DNA of 64,000 bases from Acanthochlamys bracteata (GCA_019914995.1 CM034126.1:13831001-13895000), one strand, 5' to 3'. Numbered from the stretch's first letter, positions 21,491-35,266 are shown. Translations and numbers: made by a program. The notes: generated by a model not told the origin, from the letters alone.

Positions 21491-23197
21491 ATGGTAAGTA
21501 ACACTCTTCCCCTAAATCTCTTTCTCTCTGTATCTGTATTACATTGCTTATTTTTTTCTTGAATTCTTGTGTTTGGCTTGTTCTTTTGAATATATGATTC
21601 AAATGTTTGGATTTGATATATACATTTCTCAGTTCAATTGACACACGTGAAATACGTTTTGTTTCTTAATGCATAACCTAAGATTGTTATTGAGTGGATC
21701 ATATTTCCGTCCAATATATGCATTTGAATAGCACTCCGTCTTTTATGAAATGGGGATTAATGTTGTGGCGAGATGAGAAAAATGCAAGAGAAAATTGGCC
21801 CATGAAGCACTTTCCTTTTGTATTATGACGGATCACGCCCTGAATGTAAGTAGCTCTTCATAAGTTTAATTAGCTAGTCCAAAATACCCAGAGCAATACA
21901 GTTTAGACTTGTGGTATCATTGTGGCCTCAGAATTTTTACTTCCTAAGATTAAAAGAGCTGCTGAACAGATTATCTATTTGATGAAGTAACTTGAGGGAC
22001 CGGAGTAGTGACTCTCATCATAGGATCTGCTATATCTAAATAATGAGGATGTCATGGACATGAGTCATGATTTAAATTTATGGCCGCAACAACTTTGCAT
22101 ATTGAAATTCCAGTTTTAGGTGAATTATGATCATGAACAGTTGCATTATGCCATATGAAAGGTTGGTCATGAGCAAAAACTTAAGATGTTTGAAGAATTT
22201 AATTCAAAATAAATATTCTTCAGTCGATAAATTTGTATCATAGTATAAAACTGCACTGGAAAGTAGAATCAATTCAACTATTCTCGTAAATTATCTTTGT
22301 TTTATGAATGCTATTGTGTGCCTATGATTTGTTTGGTTGCTGCAAAGGCAAATTCTGCGTCGGGGATGGCTGTGCATGATGACTGCAAGCTCAAGTTCGT
22401 AGAGCTGAAAGCAAAGAGAATCTTCAGGTTTATTGTGTTCAAGATCGATGAGAAGATCCAGCAGATTACTGTGGATCGTCTTGGCCAACCTGGTGAAAGC
22501 TATGATGATTTCACGTCTGCCTTACCACCAAATGAATGCCGCTATGCAGTCTTTGACTTTGATTTTGTCACCGATGAAAACTGCCAGAAGAGCAAGATTT
22601 TCTTCATTGCTTGGTAATGTCTTCATTGCTTGTATTGCTTCTTCTATAATATCATATACTGTGTTTCATGCCTTAAGAAGAGGATCTATAACTTTTTAAG
22701 CATTTATATATTTCAACATTTAAAAATGTACATATCTCACGACACTATAATTCGGTATGCTTATGAAAAAGCAGAATGCAAAGAGTACTTCATATGCTTA
22801 AGAAGACTTGTACTAATGCAATTAAGAATTCTTCATTTTATGAAGACTTATATATTTGTCCATTAGCAAGCAGTGAAGGTCGGAGCTATTGAGATAGATG
22901 CTTATATATCCTAGTTACCCCAATCACAATTCAAAAAATAAACAGCCATAGTAAAACATTACTTACATGAACATACATGTTTTTGTAAATGGTAAGTACG
23001 CTCTATGAAACTTGTCTAAAGAGATTGGTTGTATGTTGTGTCTTAGGTCCCCAGACACATCAAAAGTAAGGAGCAAGATGTTGTACGCCAGTTCCAAAGA
23101 CAGGTTCAAGAGAGAGCTTGATGGAATCCAAGTTGAGCTGCAGGCAACAGATCCAAGTGAAATGAGCATTGATATCATAAAAGGGCGAGCTTTTTAA
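21491..23197 (+). CDS. ADF: Actin-depolymerizing factor (ADF/cofilin), copy 1
   Basis: Binds G- and F-actin and drives filament severing and turnover in the cytoplasm. Exon 1 codes only the ATG (21491-21493), a classic layout of plant ADF genes; exon 2 is 22348-22613 and exon 3 is 23047-23197, giving 139 residues, the usual length. One ADF-H domain fills the protein: [14 protein letters not shown] with Ser6, the expected regulatory phosphorylation site, then [31 protein letters not shown] and [19 protein letters not shown], the main actin-binding helix. A pyrimidine-rich leader precedes it, and the 854-bp first intron may help expression as in other ADFs. It lies tail to tail with a close paralogue at 24475. 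Confidence 0.96.
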
Positions 23198-24474
23198 ACA
23201 TGATGAACATGAAAAGAATTGTTTTGGAACAAATATGAGAAGCTCCTGATGGGAATGCTGATGATATACAATGATACATTGGAAATGGTCCTCTCATTCT
23301 TTTAGTATCTGCCCGAAAATCTTTTTGCTTGATTGGTTGTGTTGGTTCTTGTTTCTTTAAAGGGACAAGTGCCCTGGATTTTATGGTTAACAGTATAGCA
23401 GTGTGAGAAGTTGATGATTAAATATCTGGACTTCCATACAAGGTGTTCTTCCGGTTTGTATACATTATGAGTCGAATGTACTTTATATTTAATTGTTCTT
23501 GTAGGAAAAGTTGTCATGTTCAATCACTGACAGTTCCCTAAACTATGTATGTTATTTGTAAGCTAGATTGCCTTTTCTCTTAGTATATGATCATTCTTTT
23601 GATATATGATCTAGTTTTAAAATTGAATTACCTGTACCTTGGCTCTTGATATATATATATATATATATTTGCGTAATCAAAAGGCCACATAGTTATTCTG
23701 TCCTTGTTAGAAAGCAACTACAGGACTCGTGAATTGCGAGTCAATCTCCGGTTGTTTGGAATGTTTTCTTTGTTCTAGTCATTGTATATGGTTAAAGAAA
23801 GCTGCTTGTTCTCTGTTGAAATATTGTAGCATATAGGGAAAAGAAAATTCTTTCCATAATGATCGGATGCGAAAGATTTCTTCAAAATTCACAGGAGATC
23901 ATTGGGAAATAGTAGTACTTACCACAGAGAAAAAAAAAACGAAAAAGAAACATCGGTGAACTCTATCAGGGCATGCGTACCCGAAGGGTGCTTAACTTAT
24001 CTGTCATAAGAGTCGAGCGTTACTGAGAAGAAAAAGTTTTTCTGAAGTTAGAAGTATTCAATCGATATCAGCATGTTAATGCGCAGAAACAAAATTGACA
24101 CTGAACTCATAAAGCAAAAACAAAATTTCTATGATCCGGTGAGTTTCCTTTATATATACTTTTGGCAAGATCTTCACTGTAAAAGTAGTTCAATATAATA
24201 TACTATTCAATTTGTTTGAACATTACGTAAATATACACAATCCAAAATTCATCATAAAACATGTTTTCCACATTACCAATGTTTAATTCCAATAGGAGAA
24301 TTCATGACTCAAAAGAGACAATATTTCTTTAATATGATTTTAATCCAGAAAAATAAATTAGAAAACAAGAAACGTCTAATATAGTTAAAAACTAACAGCA
24401 AAGACGCTGGACAAATGAAGACAAAGAAAAGTAAAAAAGTTTCAACGAAGGAACAGTGGATCATCACAGCATGA
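23198..24474. other. Shared 3' intergenic space of the convergent ADF genes, with an (AT)10 run
   Basis: Holds the two 3' untranslated regions. A pure AT dinucleotide run lies at 23649-23668. No protein-like frame was recognised; short minus frames at 23302-23523 look like chance. Confidence 0.6.
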
Positions 24475-26053
24475 TCATATGGCTCTGCCCTTCACAATAT
24501 CAATGCTCATCTCGCTTGGGTCTGTTGCCTGCAGCTCCACCTGGATTCCGTCAAGCTCTCTCTTGAATCTATCTTTGGAACTTGCGTACAACATCTTACT
24601 CCTAACCCTTGATGTATCAGGTGCCCTGCAAAATGTACAAGGATATACAAATGCCGCATTTACTTGCCATATCGAAGCCTCAAAGTATTTCAATAGTGGA
24701 AATGCCTGAGTCCTTAAGTTTTGCAGAGTTTTTAAGTCAAAAATATGTATCCTGATAACATGTTTATCATGGTAGAATGTTTTTAAGCGCGGCAGAAGTG
24801 CTTGAGGATTGACTTTCTTAAAGAATTTTCATATTCATGTTCATGGGGAACCTACTTATATGCTGTATGAGCAATTTGTCGAGGCAAAATTAGAGAGACT
24901 GAAATCTTAACATGTATTCGAAACAATCAAACATCTTCCAGCACTGTTAAGAGTTGACATGCAAGGATAGATGATTTCCTCTATAGCGCCCACATAAAAC
25001 CTATTATTTTGAATACTAGAAACTACCGTTTTTCTGAATATACACAGAGCAAAGATCATAATTCATTGCCACAGAAATAAACGGGATAAATTCAGCACCA
25101 TTTAGTTTAGAAATACCCATAGGCAGCTAAGGCAGGTAGAATCCTAGCATGATAATTCTGAAAGCTATTGAGTGAAAAGAGAAGTATCGTCACAAACAGA
25201 ATTCTTCCTGGGATTCTTAAGATAGATAACCTATTTAGCTATCAGAACCAATAATTCTTAAGATAAATAACAAGAATTCATTATTACCAAGCAATGAAGA
25301 AAATCTTGCTCTTCTGGCAGTTCTCATCTGTGACAAAATCAAAGTCAAAGACAGCATAGCGGCATTCATTGGCAGGCAAGGATGAAGTGAAGTCTTCATA
25401 GGTCTCATCAGGCTGGCCAAGCTTTTCAACTACAATCTGTTGAACCTTCTCATCAATCTTGAACACAATGAACCTGAAGTTCCTCTTTGTTTTGAGCTCC
25501 AAAAACTTCAGTTTGCATTCATCGTCGACCGCCATGCCTGATGCAGAATTCGCCTTTGTGCGAACCAACAAAAGTAAACCAAAAGTCACCATGTTGTGCT
25601 ATTTATGCAACATAGACGAGCTACTGCAATCAAAATCTTATGCCGTAGGATTTGATCTTTCCCTTTATTATAAGGATCCTTTTCAGTTGATCATAAGAAA
25701 TCTAAAATAGGTTAAAAACTTTTGAATCTAATTACATGAAGCAAAACATGGAAACTATTGAATCCAAACTCTCCTAGCTCCCTAGTAACTTGTGGGAAGA
25801 CAATCAATAGCAAGGATTGGAAATTTTCAATTGCATTTCTATGTTCGTTTCATGATTCTGACGATTACAAATTCAAAACAATTAAAGATCTATAATTGTA
25901 AAAATTTAAATCAATAAAAGAAGAATCATCATCAGAAAAAGGGGCACATCTTCTCAATGCAATCTTCGAATAAACTGTTATCTATAAAGGAATTGATTGT
26001 TATCATGATAGAGAAGAAAACATGAGAAACAAAAGAGTGGAATTTCATACCAT
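24475..26053 (-). CDS. ADF: Actin-depolymerizing factor (ADF/cofilin), copy 2
   Basis: Same role and structure as its partner: ATG-only exon at 26053-26051, exon 2 at 25553-25288 (266 bp, the same length as in copy 1) and exon 3 at 24625-24475 (151 bp, again identical length); 139 residues. It begins [18 protein letters not shown] with Ser6 kept, and ends [10 protein letters not shown]. Differences from copy 1 are mostly conservative (Thr/Ala, Val/Ile, Asp/Glu) and concentrated in exon 2 ([26 protein letters not shown]). Exon 3 is nearly unchanged at protein level (WAPDTSRV versus WSPDTSKV), pointing to a local inverted duplication kept under purifying selection. The introns differ, so it is not very recent. 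Confidence 0.96.
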
Positions 26054-26749
26054 GGTTGCTTGCAAACAATCAATCCCCGGAGAGAAGAGGAAGAAGAAAG
26101 AATGGTGATTGGAAAATTAATCAGACTTTTGTTTTGTTATTGGTGATTGATAATAGATGTAGAAGAGCAGATAAATTCGGGGAAGAAGAGAGGTGGAGAA
26201 ATGTTTTATGGCCCGAAAAACACTTGCATGCAACCACGTCGATCTTAAATTTAATGCTTTGCATGTTAAAATTCTAATTTTTGCTTTCCTATTCATAGAC
26301 AACAAAAGAAAGAGGTTTTTATTTCTTTGACCATTTCTGCTCCACCTGTTATTCATGCAGTTTTTTGTTCACCACAGCCAAAGCTACAACTCCTCTTAAA
26401 CTAAATACTCAACGGTTATGGGAAACAGCCGTGAGCAATAAGTAGTACACATAAAAAACAACTTTGATCCTTTCTATACACCGAGTATTGAGTGGGCAGA
26501 TCTATTGATTCATAAATAAGACAACAAAATTCATCTTGTACTAATAATAATACAACATTAACTGATTTACAAGTCTTGTTAAATTTCACAGTAAAGCCTA
26601 CTGCGACAACATGCAAAAATGGATAAATAACAATATTTTCCTAAATGATCTAAGAACCTTGTACACTGGAAATCGCAATAGAGTTAGGCTTACAAAATTG
26701 CTGATGTTAACAAGCAGTAGTAATCTTAAAAAAAAAAAAGCAAAAAAAT
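26054..26749. other. Upstream region of ADF copy 2 and 3' flank of the CCHC gene
   Basis: 26054-26110 is the purine-rich leader of ADF copy 2 on this strand. The rest probably holds its promoter and the 3' end of the next gene. No other feature recognised. Confidence 0.5.
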
Positions 26750-29700
26750 CTAACCAATAAAATTTACGACTTTTTGACCTTGCTTTTTCTTTGATTTCAA
26801 TTGATTGGTCCTCTTGTCATCTCCATCTAATGATGGTGGTTTGGACTTTGGGGCAGTAGCAGGCTTATTTTTGCCACTCTTGATGTCTTCTTCAATATCA
26901 AAATCATCTTCCAGGTCATCTCCACTTCGAAAAATCTTCTTCGTATTGACTCGTGGGTTGTCGTTCAGCTCTTCCACTGGCATAACAGAATAAATAACAG
27001 TGAGCAAGTTTTTCAAAAAGAGCAAATAGAAACACAAGGACCACATATATGACGAAATGACTTCTACATAAGATTCATATTAAGAGCACAACAGCAAGCA
27101 AATTCATGCCATTTTGTAGAATCAAAAGGAGCCTAGATCCTTTACATAACAGGAATACAAAGCACATAACAAAAATTCGTCTACATGCAAAGGAGCTAAC
27201 ATCTCCTCTTTTGCTCACAAATTCCAGATCTATGCACAATGTGGGGAATGATTATGCTAATCAACTCTATAAAATATTAAATACAGAATAAAAACTTGAA
27301 GGCCATAGATTGACTACAGACTCCTTGATCTGAAGTACGGGAACTACTTAAATGGAAATGATAATTTACCAAAAGATTGTTAAGAGAAAGTGGGCCTTGA
27401 CACCAATAAGTGGTTTCTTTTTCCCAAATTCATATGCAAGTTACGCAATAAACAAAATTCATGTCGAGGGCTTTATCATCCATAAAACATTACTAGCATA
27501 ATAAAATTCTATATACAGGGCATAGGAAAAGTTAAACTACTTATTGTCTTCATACCTGCAGATGAAGCAGCACTTTCGTTTCCTTTTTGGGGGCAATCCT
27601 TTGCTAAGTGGGTCACACCACCACAAACTTTACAAGATCCACCCTAGCAAATTCACAGAATTAAAATATCATATTTAGCATCTAGGATATGACTTGGAGC
27701 CAGAAAGATATCTTAGTTTCACACATTACACAAATATAAGAATATATGCGATGAATGTAAAATTGAAGTGCACAAGAGTAAGCATGTTTGCTATCAAAGA
27801 TAGCAAAGAGAGTCGCTAAATACCTTTGGGTATATTCCGTGTGTATTTTTAGAGCAGTTCTTGCTCAGATGGCCTTGTTCACCACAAACAAAACATTTTG
27901 CAAAATTTGTCCCTCCTGAATTGTACAAACATCAAAGAGAATATATCAACAAACTACGAGCTCGGTCAACTTCCAAATAGCCTATCAAAATTAACCAAAA
28001 TCAAAGGGAAGCCTTCCAGAAACAAATAACAAGCAAAGATTGCAAATAGACAAGTTCATTAAACTGTCAGCTCCAAAAACAATATACTATTCAGTGTATC
28101 ATGAATAACAAACAGCAAAAGACACAAAAGATGCAAGGTTGTGCATTTTGGTATTGAAGGAGATCATAACATAAGGTTCAACAAAGAAACAACATGCAAC
28201 ACAAAAACACCTAAGCTTTTGCTTAGAATAACTGTTCCTCACAAATAGAAGTCAAAGAACAAGCAAGCCTCCTTGTCTTTTATTTGGTCTCTAGACATCT
28301 AGATACAGTTTATCAAAACAAAATTACAGTTTTGTTTCTGAATAGAACCTAGAAAGCCACTTATTTCACTCTTAGATCTTTCACAGCCATAGTCCTACAT
28401 AAAATGACCTAACGACCATGCACTTCAGGTCAAGACTTAATTCGAATAAATAGGCCAAACCATTGCAGAATAGGCTAGGCGGATATATGACTCTGTACTG
28501 GTTGGTAATTTCTTCAAGCATTATGAAATAAAGGGAGGTAATACAGAATCTTGCAGCTAGTTCAGGCTAGATTTTGTTCTCAACAATATAGGTTTGGCCA
28601 AGGGGAAGGTTAGGCGACACATCCTAAACTAAACAACAGTATTTGCAAACAACACTCACTAAAACAAATATGCTAAATGAATTTATTGAAAGACTTTAAG
28701 AGAAAACCAATGAACTTAATCCAAATTTATGGATCATTTGCAAATAAACTAGCACTGAACTTCTCCAAGGGGAAAAATGATATCAGCACATATCACATTT
28801 CTACAACCTATCAGATAAATTGTTTGTAATTACCACAAACATTAAAGCACAAAAACAAGTGGAACACCATTAGTATTACCTTTTTCAATAGGATTGGGAC
28901 AGTTGGAAAGAGAATGACCAACTTCCCCACAGTTGTAACAAAATTTCTTCTCAATATCATCACCTTTATCTGGACAATTCTTAAGACTATGCCCACGTTT
29001 CCGGCAAAGCAAACAGATCTGGAAAGAGCATGAAGAAAAGTTATATTCTGCTTAGATATTGGAAATATTAAATTACTAAACCTGCAACTGCAATTTCAGC
29101 AGCCCAATTTTATTGGCATTTCTTAATGAGAATCAACTCACAATTAAATTTCTGACGATGCTCAAAGACCATATTACCATAATATGGTAACGTATAGATT
29201 CATGCCCATTAAGCAGTATAAAAAGTCACTGTTTTCAAAATTTCTTGGATAGCGCAATCAAGATTAGTGATTGGTACTACCACTTAAGAGACATAGCAAC
29301 AATTTATTTAGCAGATTAACCAAGTAAGAACTATTTCTTCCTAGCAACAAGCAACACAACAGACAAATAACTACATGATATTTACCACTGCCAAATTCAG
29401 AATTACTCATTCTAACCAGACCTATAAAATAAACCAGCCTCAAAGTTGCTGGTATGCATGATTACCATATTATCCCAAAAATATTAATCCAAATGGACAC
29501 CGCAATGCCAAAAGCCAAGTCTCATAAGCCAAAAGAACTCATAAATTCTCACGCAACAATAGTAAACTCCCACCTGTACACTAATAACTCAACCGTAACC
29601 ATAGTGATATCCAGTCCAGCCTAAGTAGTCTGACTCCTATAGCTAAAAAACGTTATTCCTCAACCATCTTTCGACAAAGTTCATGTGTCCAGACTAAATA

Positions 29701-30088
29701 AGCAAATTTTCATATTCAAGAAAAATTTAGACAACGAAAATAATAATAATTAACACATAAAGAGAAAGTTGAATCAAACCTTGTGCTTATCCCACTCGGC
29801 TTTCATCGGGCAATGCTTAGCGAGGTGATCCGACGACTTGCAAATGAAGCAATTTTCTCCCGGCCGCAACCCGGGAGTCCTCAGCGGATGTTTCCCGCTA
29901 CCAGAATCACTCTTCTTCTTATTCTTAGAAAATTTACCTATTTTTTTCTTCTCCCAATACTCTTTCGTTTTCTGCTTCTTCTTTGAAGTTGATGACGATG
30001 ATGATAGTTGTTGTTGTTGTTTAGGGAACAGTTCAGGGTGTTCTTCTTTGAATTTCTTCCTCGCCAATTTCTGTCTCTTGCTCACCAT
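26750..30088 (-). CDS. CCHC zinc-knuckle protein, ZCCHC9-like (284 aa)
   Basis: Probable nucleolar or RNA-binding protein; ZCCHC9-type proteins are linked to RNA handling, but the plant role is not established. Five exons: 30088-29780, 29018-28880, 27915-27824, 27643-27556, 26976-26750; the phases close to 284 residues. Exon 1 gives a Lys-rich basic start (MVSKRQKLARKKFKEEHPEL, Gln/Ser runs) and knuckle 1 (CFICKSSDHLAKHC, residues 80-93). Exon 2 has two knuckles (CLLCRKRGHSLKNC, CYNCGEVGHSLSNC), exon 3 one (CFVCGEQGHLSKNC) and exon 4 one (CKVCGGVTHLAKDC). All five keep the C-x2-C-x4-H-x4-C spacing. Exon 5 is an acidic then basic tail (DDLEDDFDIEED, KSKKKQGQKVVNFIG). The knuckles fit separate exons, suggesting growth by exon duplication. 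Confidence 0.92.
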
Positions 30089-31381
30089 TGTTGTGTTTCT
30101 TTCTTCTCGGTTTCAGTTCACCACAGTTTTAATTTCATTGTTAAAATCTGTTTTGGATTTTCGTTTCAGAAGCGCGGCGGGAGACGGCGGAGAGTGCAGA
30201 GCGAAGAAGCAGGTATGGCCTTGGTCGTCCATTTAAGTAGGCCTAATCCAGCATCTAAGTGGGCTACATGGTAGTAGCCCGCTAACTGCTTTGCTACGGT
30301 GTATGTTAAAATCGTTAAAAACTCCTTTTTTTTTTTTTTTTTTCCCAAAAGTTCATACTTATTCCGTTTATCTCGAAGTCACTAAGTGCGTGTTTCAAAC
30401 GTAATTTTACTTTTTTTCGTCAAATTTTGAGTTCCGAATAATTCATATATTTTAATTACACAAAAAATTTAGAACTCCACTTTCATATACAAAATTTCAG
30501 TTCTAATTTTTTTATTTGTAAATTTTCTAATACAATTATATATTTTAATTTTTAACATACTTTTAAAAATTATTGAAACACAAATACTAACTCATACTTC
30601 TATTTTATTTTTCAAAAAACTCTACTTTTTATTTTTTATTTTTACGAAACTTTATTACGGACAATTAAAAAACACGTTCTAAACTCATATCTAATAAAAT
30701 TTTTCTGAAACTCAGTTCCACCAAACATAATTTTATGAAATTCAATTTTTATTGATTCGTAAAAATCTACCGCTCACAATTTATATATATCTAAGTGGTC
30801 GTTTTAAGCTCTCTATTTCAACTTTATTTTTATTTCTATTATATTTTATTTTTAAAATTTTTTTACAGTATCTAAATAAACTTTTTTAATAATTTAGAAG
30901 ATATGAGTGTTGTATGTCATATATATATAAATTTTAACTTTGTAAAAAAAAGAGGACAAGAAAACTTCAAAACATATTTTTTTAAAACGCAATCCTAAAC
31001 GACACCAGAACAAAATATTAACCGTGATTGAATTCATTCGTGGAGCCACATGTCGTGTGTCTGCTAAGTTGTAATGAAAAGTATTGGTAGTCATTGGCTT
31101 GAGCCTTAGATGATCCCAATCTATCAGCATACTCATATCAGATTACTGAGTTCGTTAAAAAAGGGAAACATAATACAAGAAAAAAATAATGCACATACAC
31201 ATTGCCGAAATGAAATGAATTCAACTATATCGTTTCTTATACAGAAATTCCAACCCATCAAATGTTGCTCCAAGAATGTTCAAACAGCTAGAACTCGGTT
31301 AATATTTCAAGGAAAGTTTGGTCTCTTATCTTCTTACCTGTTTACTCAAAGTTGGGAGAACCATAAGAAAAAGATTCAAAT
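30089..31381. other. Spacer between the CCHC gene and serine racemase
   Basis: 30089-30300 is the leader and promoter side of the CCHC gene (GC-rich GGCGGGAGACGGCGG near 30176). A T17 run lies near 30328-30344. 30384-30684 is a MITE-like repeat (listed separately). The rest, to the 3' end of the racemase gene, is AT-rich without a gene. Confidence 0.5.
30384..30684. repeat. AT-rich MITE-like repeat, family A copy 2
   Basis: Begins GTGCGTGTTTCAAACGTAAT and ends CGGACAATTAAAAAACACG. Read on the other strand it aligns over nearly its whole length with 15282-15582. Copies in opposite orientation at unrelated sites argue for dispersal as a small non-autonomous DNA transposon. Confidence 0.7.
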
Positions 31382-33979
31382 TTACAAAGTAGGATAACTT
31401 CTTAAGGAATCCCAGAGTACACCAAGATCTACATTCCCTCCAGAAAGAATAATTCCTATCTTTCTACATTCGCTCCAAGCTGAGTTGTTACGGAAGTTGT
31501 CGGAGAGAATGGCAGCAAGACCAATTGCTCCACTTGGTTCCACAGCAACCTTTAAAATTTCATAGCACATTCTCATAGCTTGAACAATTTCTTGATCATC
31601 AACTACTATTATTTCATCCACTAAGTCACGCACTACAGGCCTGCAACCAGAAGCAATGGCACATAGAAGTTATGGATCCTTATGCAAAATAAAGCAGGTT
31701 AGATAATATTGTTATAGGAATCAAACATGGAATTCTTTGAAAGAAAATTTTTTGCATGCTTCTTGAAATTGGATATTCCACAAGCTTCAAGATGTTACCA
31801 AGCTTAATTTAAAATCCAGTAGTTCAGCACTATCTCCAATGAAGATAACGACTGTAGGTTTCTCCTACACTTCAAAAATGAGCTATTAAAGCTCGAAAGC
31901 AGTCCCAGACGAGCCATCAGACCCAAAACCAGTGATGTGCAGTTACAACTGAACAAATGCTATTATCCATTGTTCTAATGCCCAATAACCACATACAAAC
32001 TAAAATCATGCATAACTTTGGCAACGAGACTGCAGTGGATGAGATAGAAATGGACACCTTGCTAGCTTAGTAAAGCCATCCCACAGTTGTATCCTAAGCA
32101 CCAAAAACAGTTATGAAGTGGTACAAACATTCTCAAATGAAAGATATCAACTACTCAGGTGAATACCTTGCTATTCCTTGTGAAGCTACAAAGCCATTAC
32201 ACATACTCACGAGATGATGGCTTTACTCATAAGTTAACAATTTTGAAGTTCAATATGACAGGTTTTGCACTTACCATGTCAGTTCTCCAAGAAAGGCTCG
32301 AAGTCCATCAGCAATTGTATTTGTTTGGGATAAAGTGATGATTTTTCCAGCCATTTTTGATTGAGCAGAATCATCAGCACCCTTGGGTTCAGCTGCAAAT
32401 ATTCGTATTGAGGGGTTCATAGATTTGGCAGCTAATGTCACCCCAGAGATTAAACCACCTCCTGCATATTAACTCAAGCAAAAAAACAAAAAAAAAAAAA
32501 GGAATGCCAAATAAACATTAAGTTACAAAATTAAATTACTTTATTGAGCCGTAGGTCCTAACCACTAATGGGAACAATTATGGCATCCAATTCAGGAACT
32601 TGTCCCAATAACTCTATTGATATGGTTCCCTGTCCGCTGTCACAATGTAAAAGCAGTAAGCAAGTAATAAATTCTCTCTCACGGCACAAAAAATTAATTA
32701 AAAAAAGCAAATGTTCTTTAAGAAAGTTTAGTATAGAACCTCATAGGATACAACGACAACAACTAAGCATTATCCCACTAACTGGGTCAGCTACTACTCA
32801 CTGAATTTTGTTACTAATAAGACCTTGCTACAATTACTTTCTTGGAAGAGTCTCTATGCAAATATTAAAGTTATACATTGATGACTACAAGCACCAGTAC
32901 CAAAGGAGTTGAATCCTACATCTCAATAGAGAGTAGATTAGCTCTATGAGATCTGCTTCCAGGTTATGAGTATAAACTTCATCAGATAATGAATTGAAGC
33001 CCTAAATTTTCAGTAGCAATGTTTCTTCTGGGATTTAACAGAAACATTGTTCTCCCGAGAATGCTTCAAATTGTAATAATAGAGGTCAGATGATCTTCCA
33101 CATGGGAAATGCTAAATATCATAACGTTACCAATGAGAAATAAAAAAAACATCCTCCAATACTAAGAAACATATAATAAACACCATTCATCAACATAATT
33201 TCATAAAATAAGCAAATGTGCTTATACTAGAATAGCAAATTACCTTATTATGCGGCCATCATTGAAGGGATGAACAAGAACTGCTCCTGTTTCTTGTTGT
33301 ACCTTTCCAGCAGTGTACTCCCTGGATTCAATTGTTGGCTCACACCAAATAACATGGCCACCATAGCGTTTAACATTTTCGACTTTGCATTTGGGAGCAT
33401 TCTTTGGTATGACAATGTAAGCTGGTATTCCACGCAGTTTTGCAGCCAAAGATACTGCGGCAGCATGGTTACCACTGAATACATGAGAGATAATTGCAAC
33501 ATTATTCGATCTACGAAATGTGAAGAAAAGCAAAATTCTGAAGTGTCATCAGAACCTGCTGTGAGTTACTACTCCTTTAGAAGCTTCCTCGTCCATGAGA
33601 GAAAATATAGCATTTGAAGCACCTCTAATTTTGAAAGCTCCTCTGTCACCCATGGTAGTTTAACAGAAGCTGTCAACAATCTTACAAATGTACATGTACA
33701 TTGGGAAAAACATTGGTGTCCTAACATATATTCTCAAGTTTTGAATGTCAATTATATGTAGATTGAGAAGCTTTGGATACATAAAGTATTCTATAAGACT
33801 CACCCCTTCTGCAAACATTCACATTTAAAGAACAGCTCCTTTCCAGCTATAGCATCTAACGATTTTGATGTGAACACCGGAGTTCTATGGATGTAAGGGC
33901 TAATACGGGTGTATGCTTCTTTAATGGACGAAATATCCGCAGCATACTTTTGAGCTTGTGTCTGGTCATTTGCATCCAT
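31382..33979 (-). CDS. SR: Serine racemase (PLP-dependent, fold type II), 337 aa
   Basis: Interconverts L- and D-serine and can eliminate serine to pyruvate; cytosolic PLP enzyme. Six coding exons: 33979-33804, 33642-33556, 33474-33244, 32636-32563, 32461-32275, 31640-31382; phases close to 337 residues, the family length. The PLP-binding lysine is Lys63 in GGAFKIRGA. SSGNHAAAVSLAAKLRGIP binds substrate, SGGGLISG is the PLP-phosphate loop, and ILSGGNVDLG is the C-terminal signature. The start MDANDQTQAQKYAADISSIK matches the short N-terminus of plant serine racemases. It is preceded by TTGTAG, so the leader probably has an intron upstream, with first exon near 34900. Threonine deaminase is ruled out by the absence of the regulatory ACT domain. 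Confidence 0.95.
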
Positions 33980-35258
33980 TAAACCTACAACCTCATCAAA
34001 TTTCAGTAAGCCTATCATCGTAACTGGAAACAAATATTAACTATCATCTATGTTCAAAAAAGCATTTCAATGGTCTAAAAATTTTCAAGAAAAACACACC
34101 TACTAGATATATAAACATAAAGAACGATGATTTATGACATATTCGACGAAAAAATAGCATTCCAAGGCAGTATACATTAGCTTTGTCCATTTTCCTGATA
34201 TCATGCCAAAAAACATAACCAAAACATTCAAGGAAAGAACAAGAGCATTGACATCAGTGAAGTCAATGAAAGCACTGAATTTGAAGAAACACTTGTGCTA
34301 TATTCAAGTAATATCGCATTACTATTCAGAAACTACACCGACTTTAAAAGAAGACAACAGCTCGTATTTGTTTATTTAAAATTGAAAATTCCGTGAACTG
34401 TAGAAACTTTCCCTGTGCAGAAAAGAACTCCATCTGCATTCTCACATAATTCACTACGACTACTCACCATGGTTTTTAAGCACGACTCATTTAGCAATTT
34501 GGAAAAAGAGGTATGCTACAAGTTGAGAAAATTACTAGGTTGTTATATAACCATCTTCAGAAGCACTTACCTCAACTTTTGAACTAAAACAGCTTCCACA
34601 ACTATGGTTTAAAATCCAATAGCTACAACAAGGTGTGGGATAATCTTTTATACAAATACAACGCAGTTCTCGATTATACCACAAATAATTTCTGAAAATT
34701 AACATCTAGATCGTCTGGTAAGCTAACATCCATGATCCAGTCACAATTGAGAGTAGAGCATTGTGATTGACAACATATCAGCTTGTAATTCTTACAGCGA
34801 AAGAATGGAAAAACCCAAAACAACAGGAGAAACAAAAAATTCTCAAGTCTTTCAGCTAGTACTTTTTTGTGTATCTGCTAGCTCCTTGAGTGAACAACCA
34901 ATTCCAACTCTGAAGAATAAGTGAAGGAGATGGGATCGAACGGAGACCGAAGGCAAAAAACTAAATCAACGACAATTTAAAATATTTGCCTTTTCCACTC
35001 TACGGATTTTGTTTTTCTTCTATAAAATTTCGGCTTCAGATTTAGGCAGGTTGGGCTTTGACATATTCTTCGGCCCATTGCAAAAGCAATGGTAAATCTT
35101 CAAAATTAATTCCCCCTGTCTGAAGATTTATGGGATATTAAGAACCATTTTTCCAGCTCCATTTGACTCTATATCTAAATATTTTCAACTCATAACTCAT
35201 AATCAAGATTTTAGTTTCTTTATAATTCTTTTACTAGAGAAACGAGATCGTGATATTT
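33980..35258. other. Leader intron and promoter side of the serine racemase gene
   Basis: No protein-like frame. 33980-34860 is probably the 5' leader intron. 34860-34960 may contain the first non-coding exon; the region beyond it is AT-rich. Confidence 0.45.
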
Positions 35259-35266
35259 GATTATAG

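Noticed and set aside
24475-26053. Reading the second ADF as a processed pseudogene
   Set aside because: It keeps both introns with normal splice sites and an unbroken 139-residue frame.
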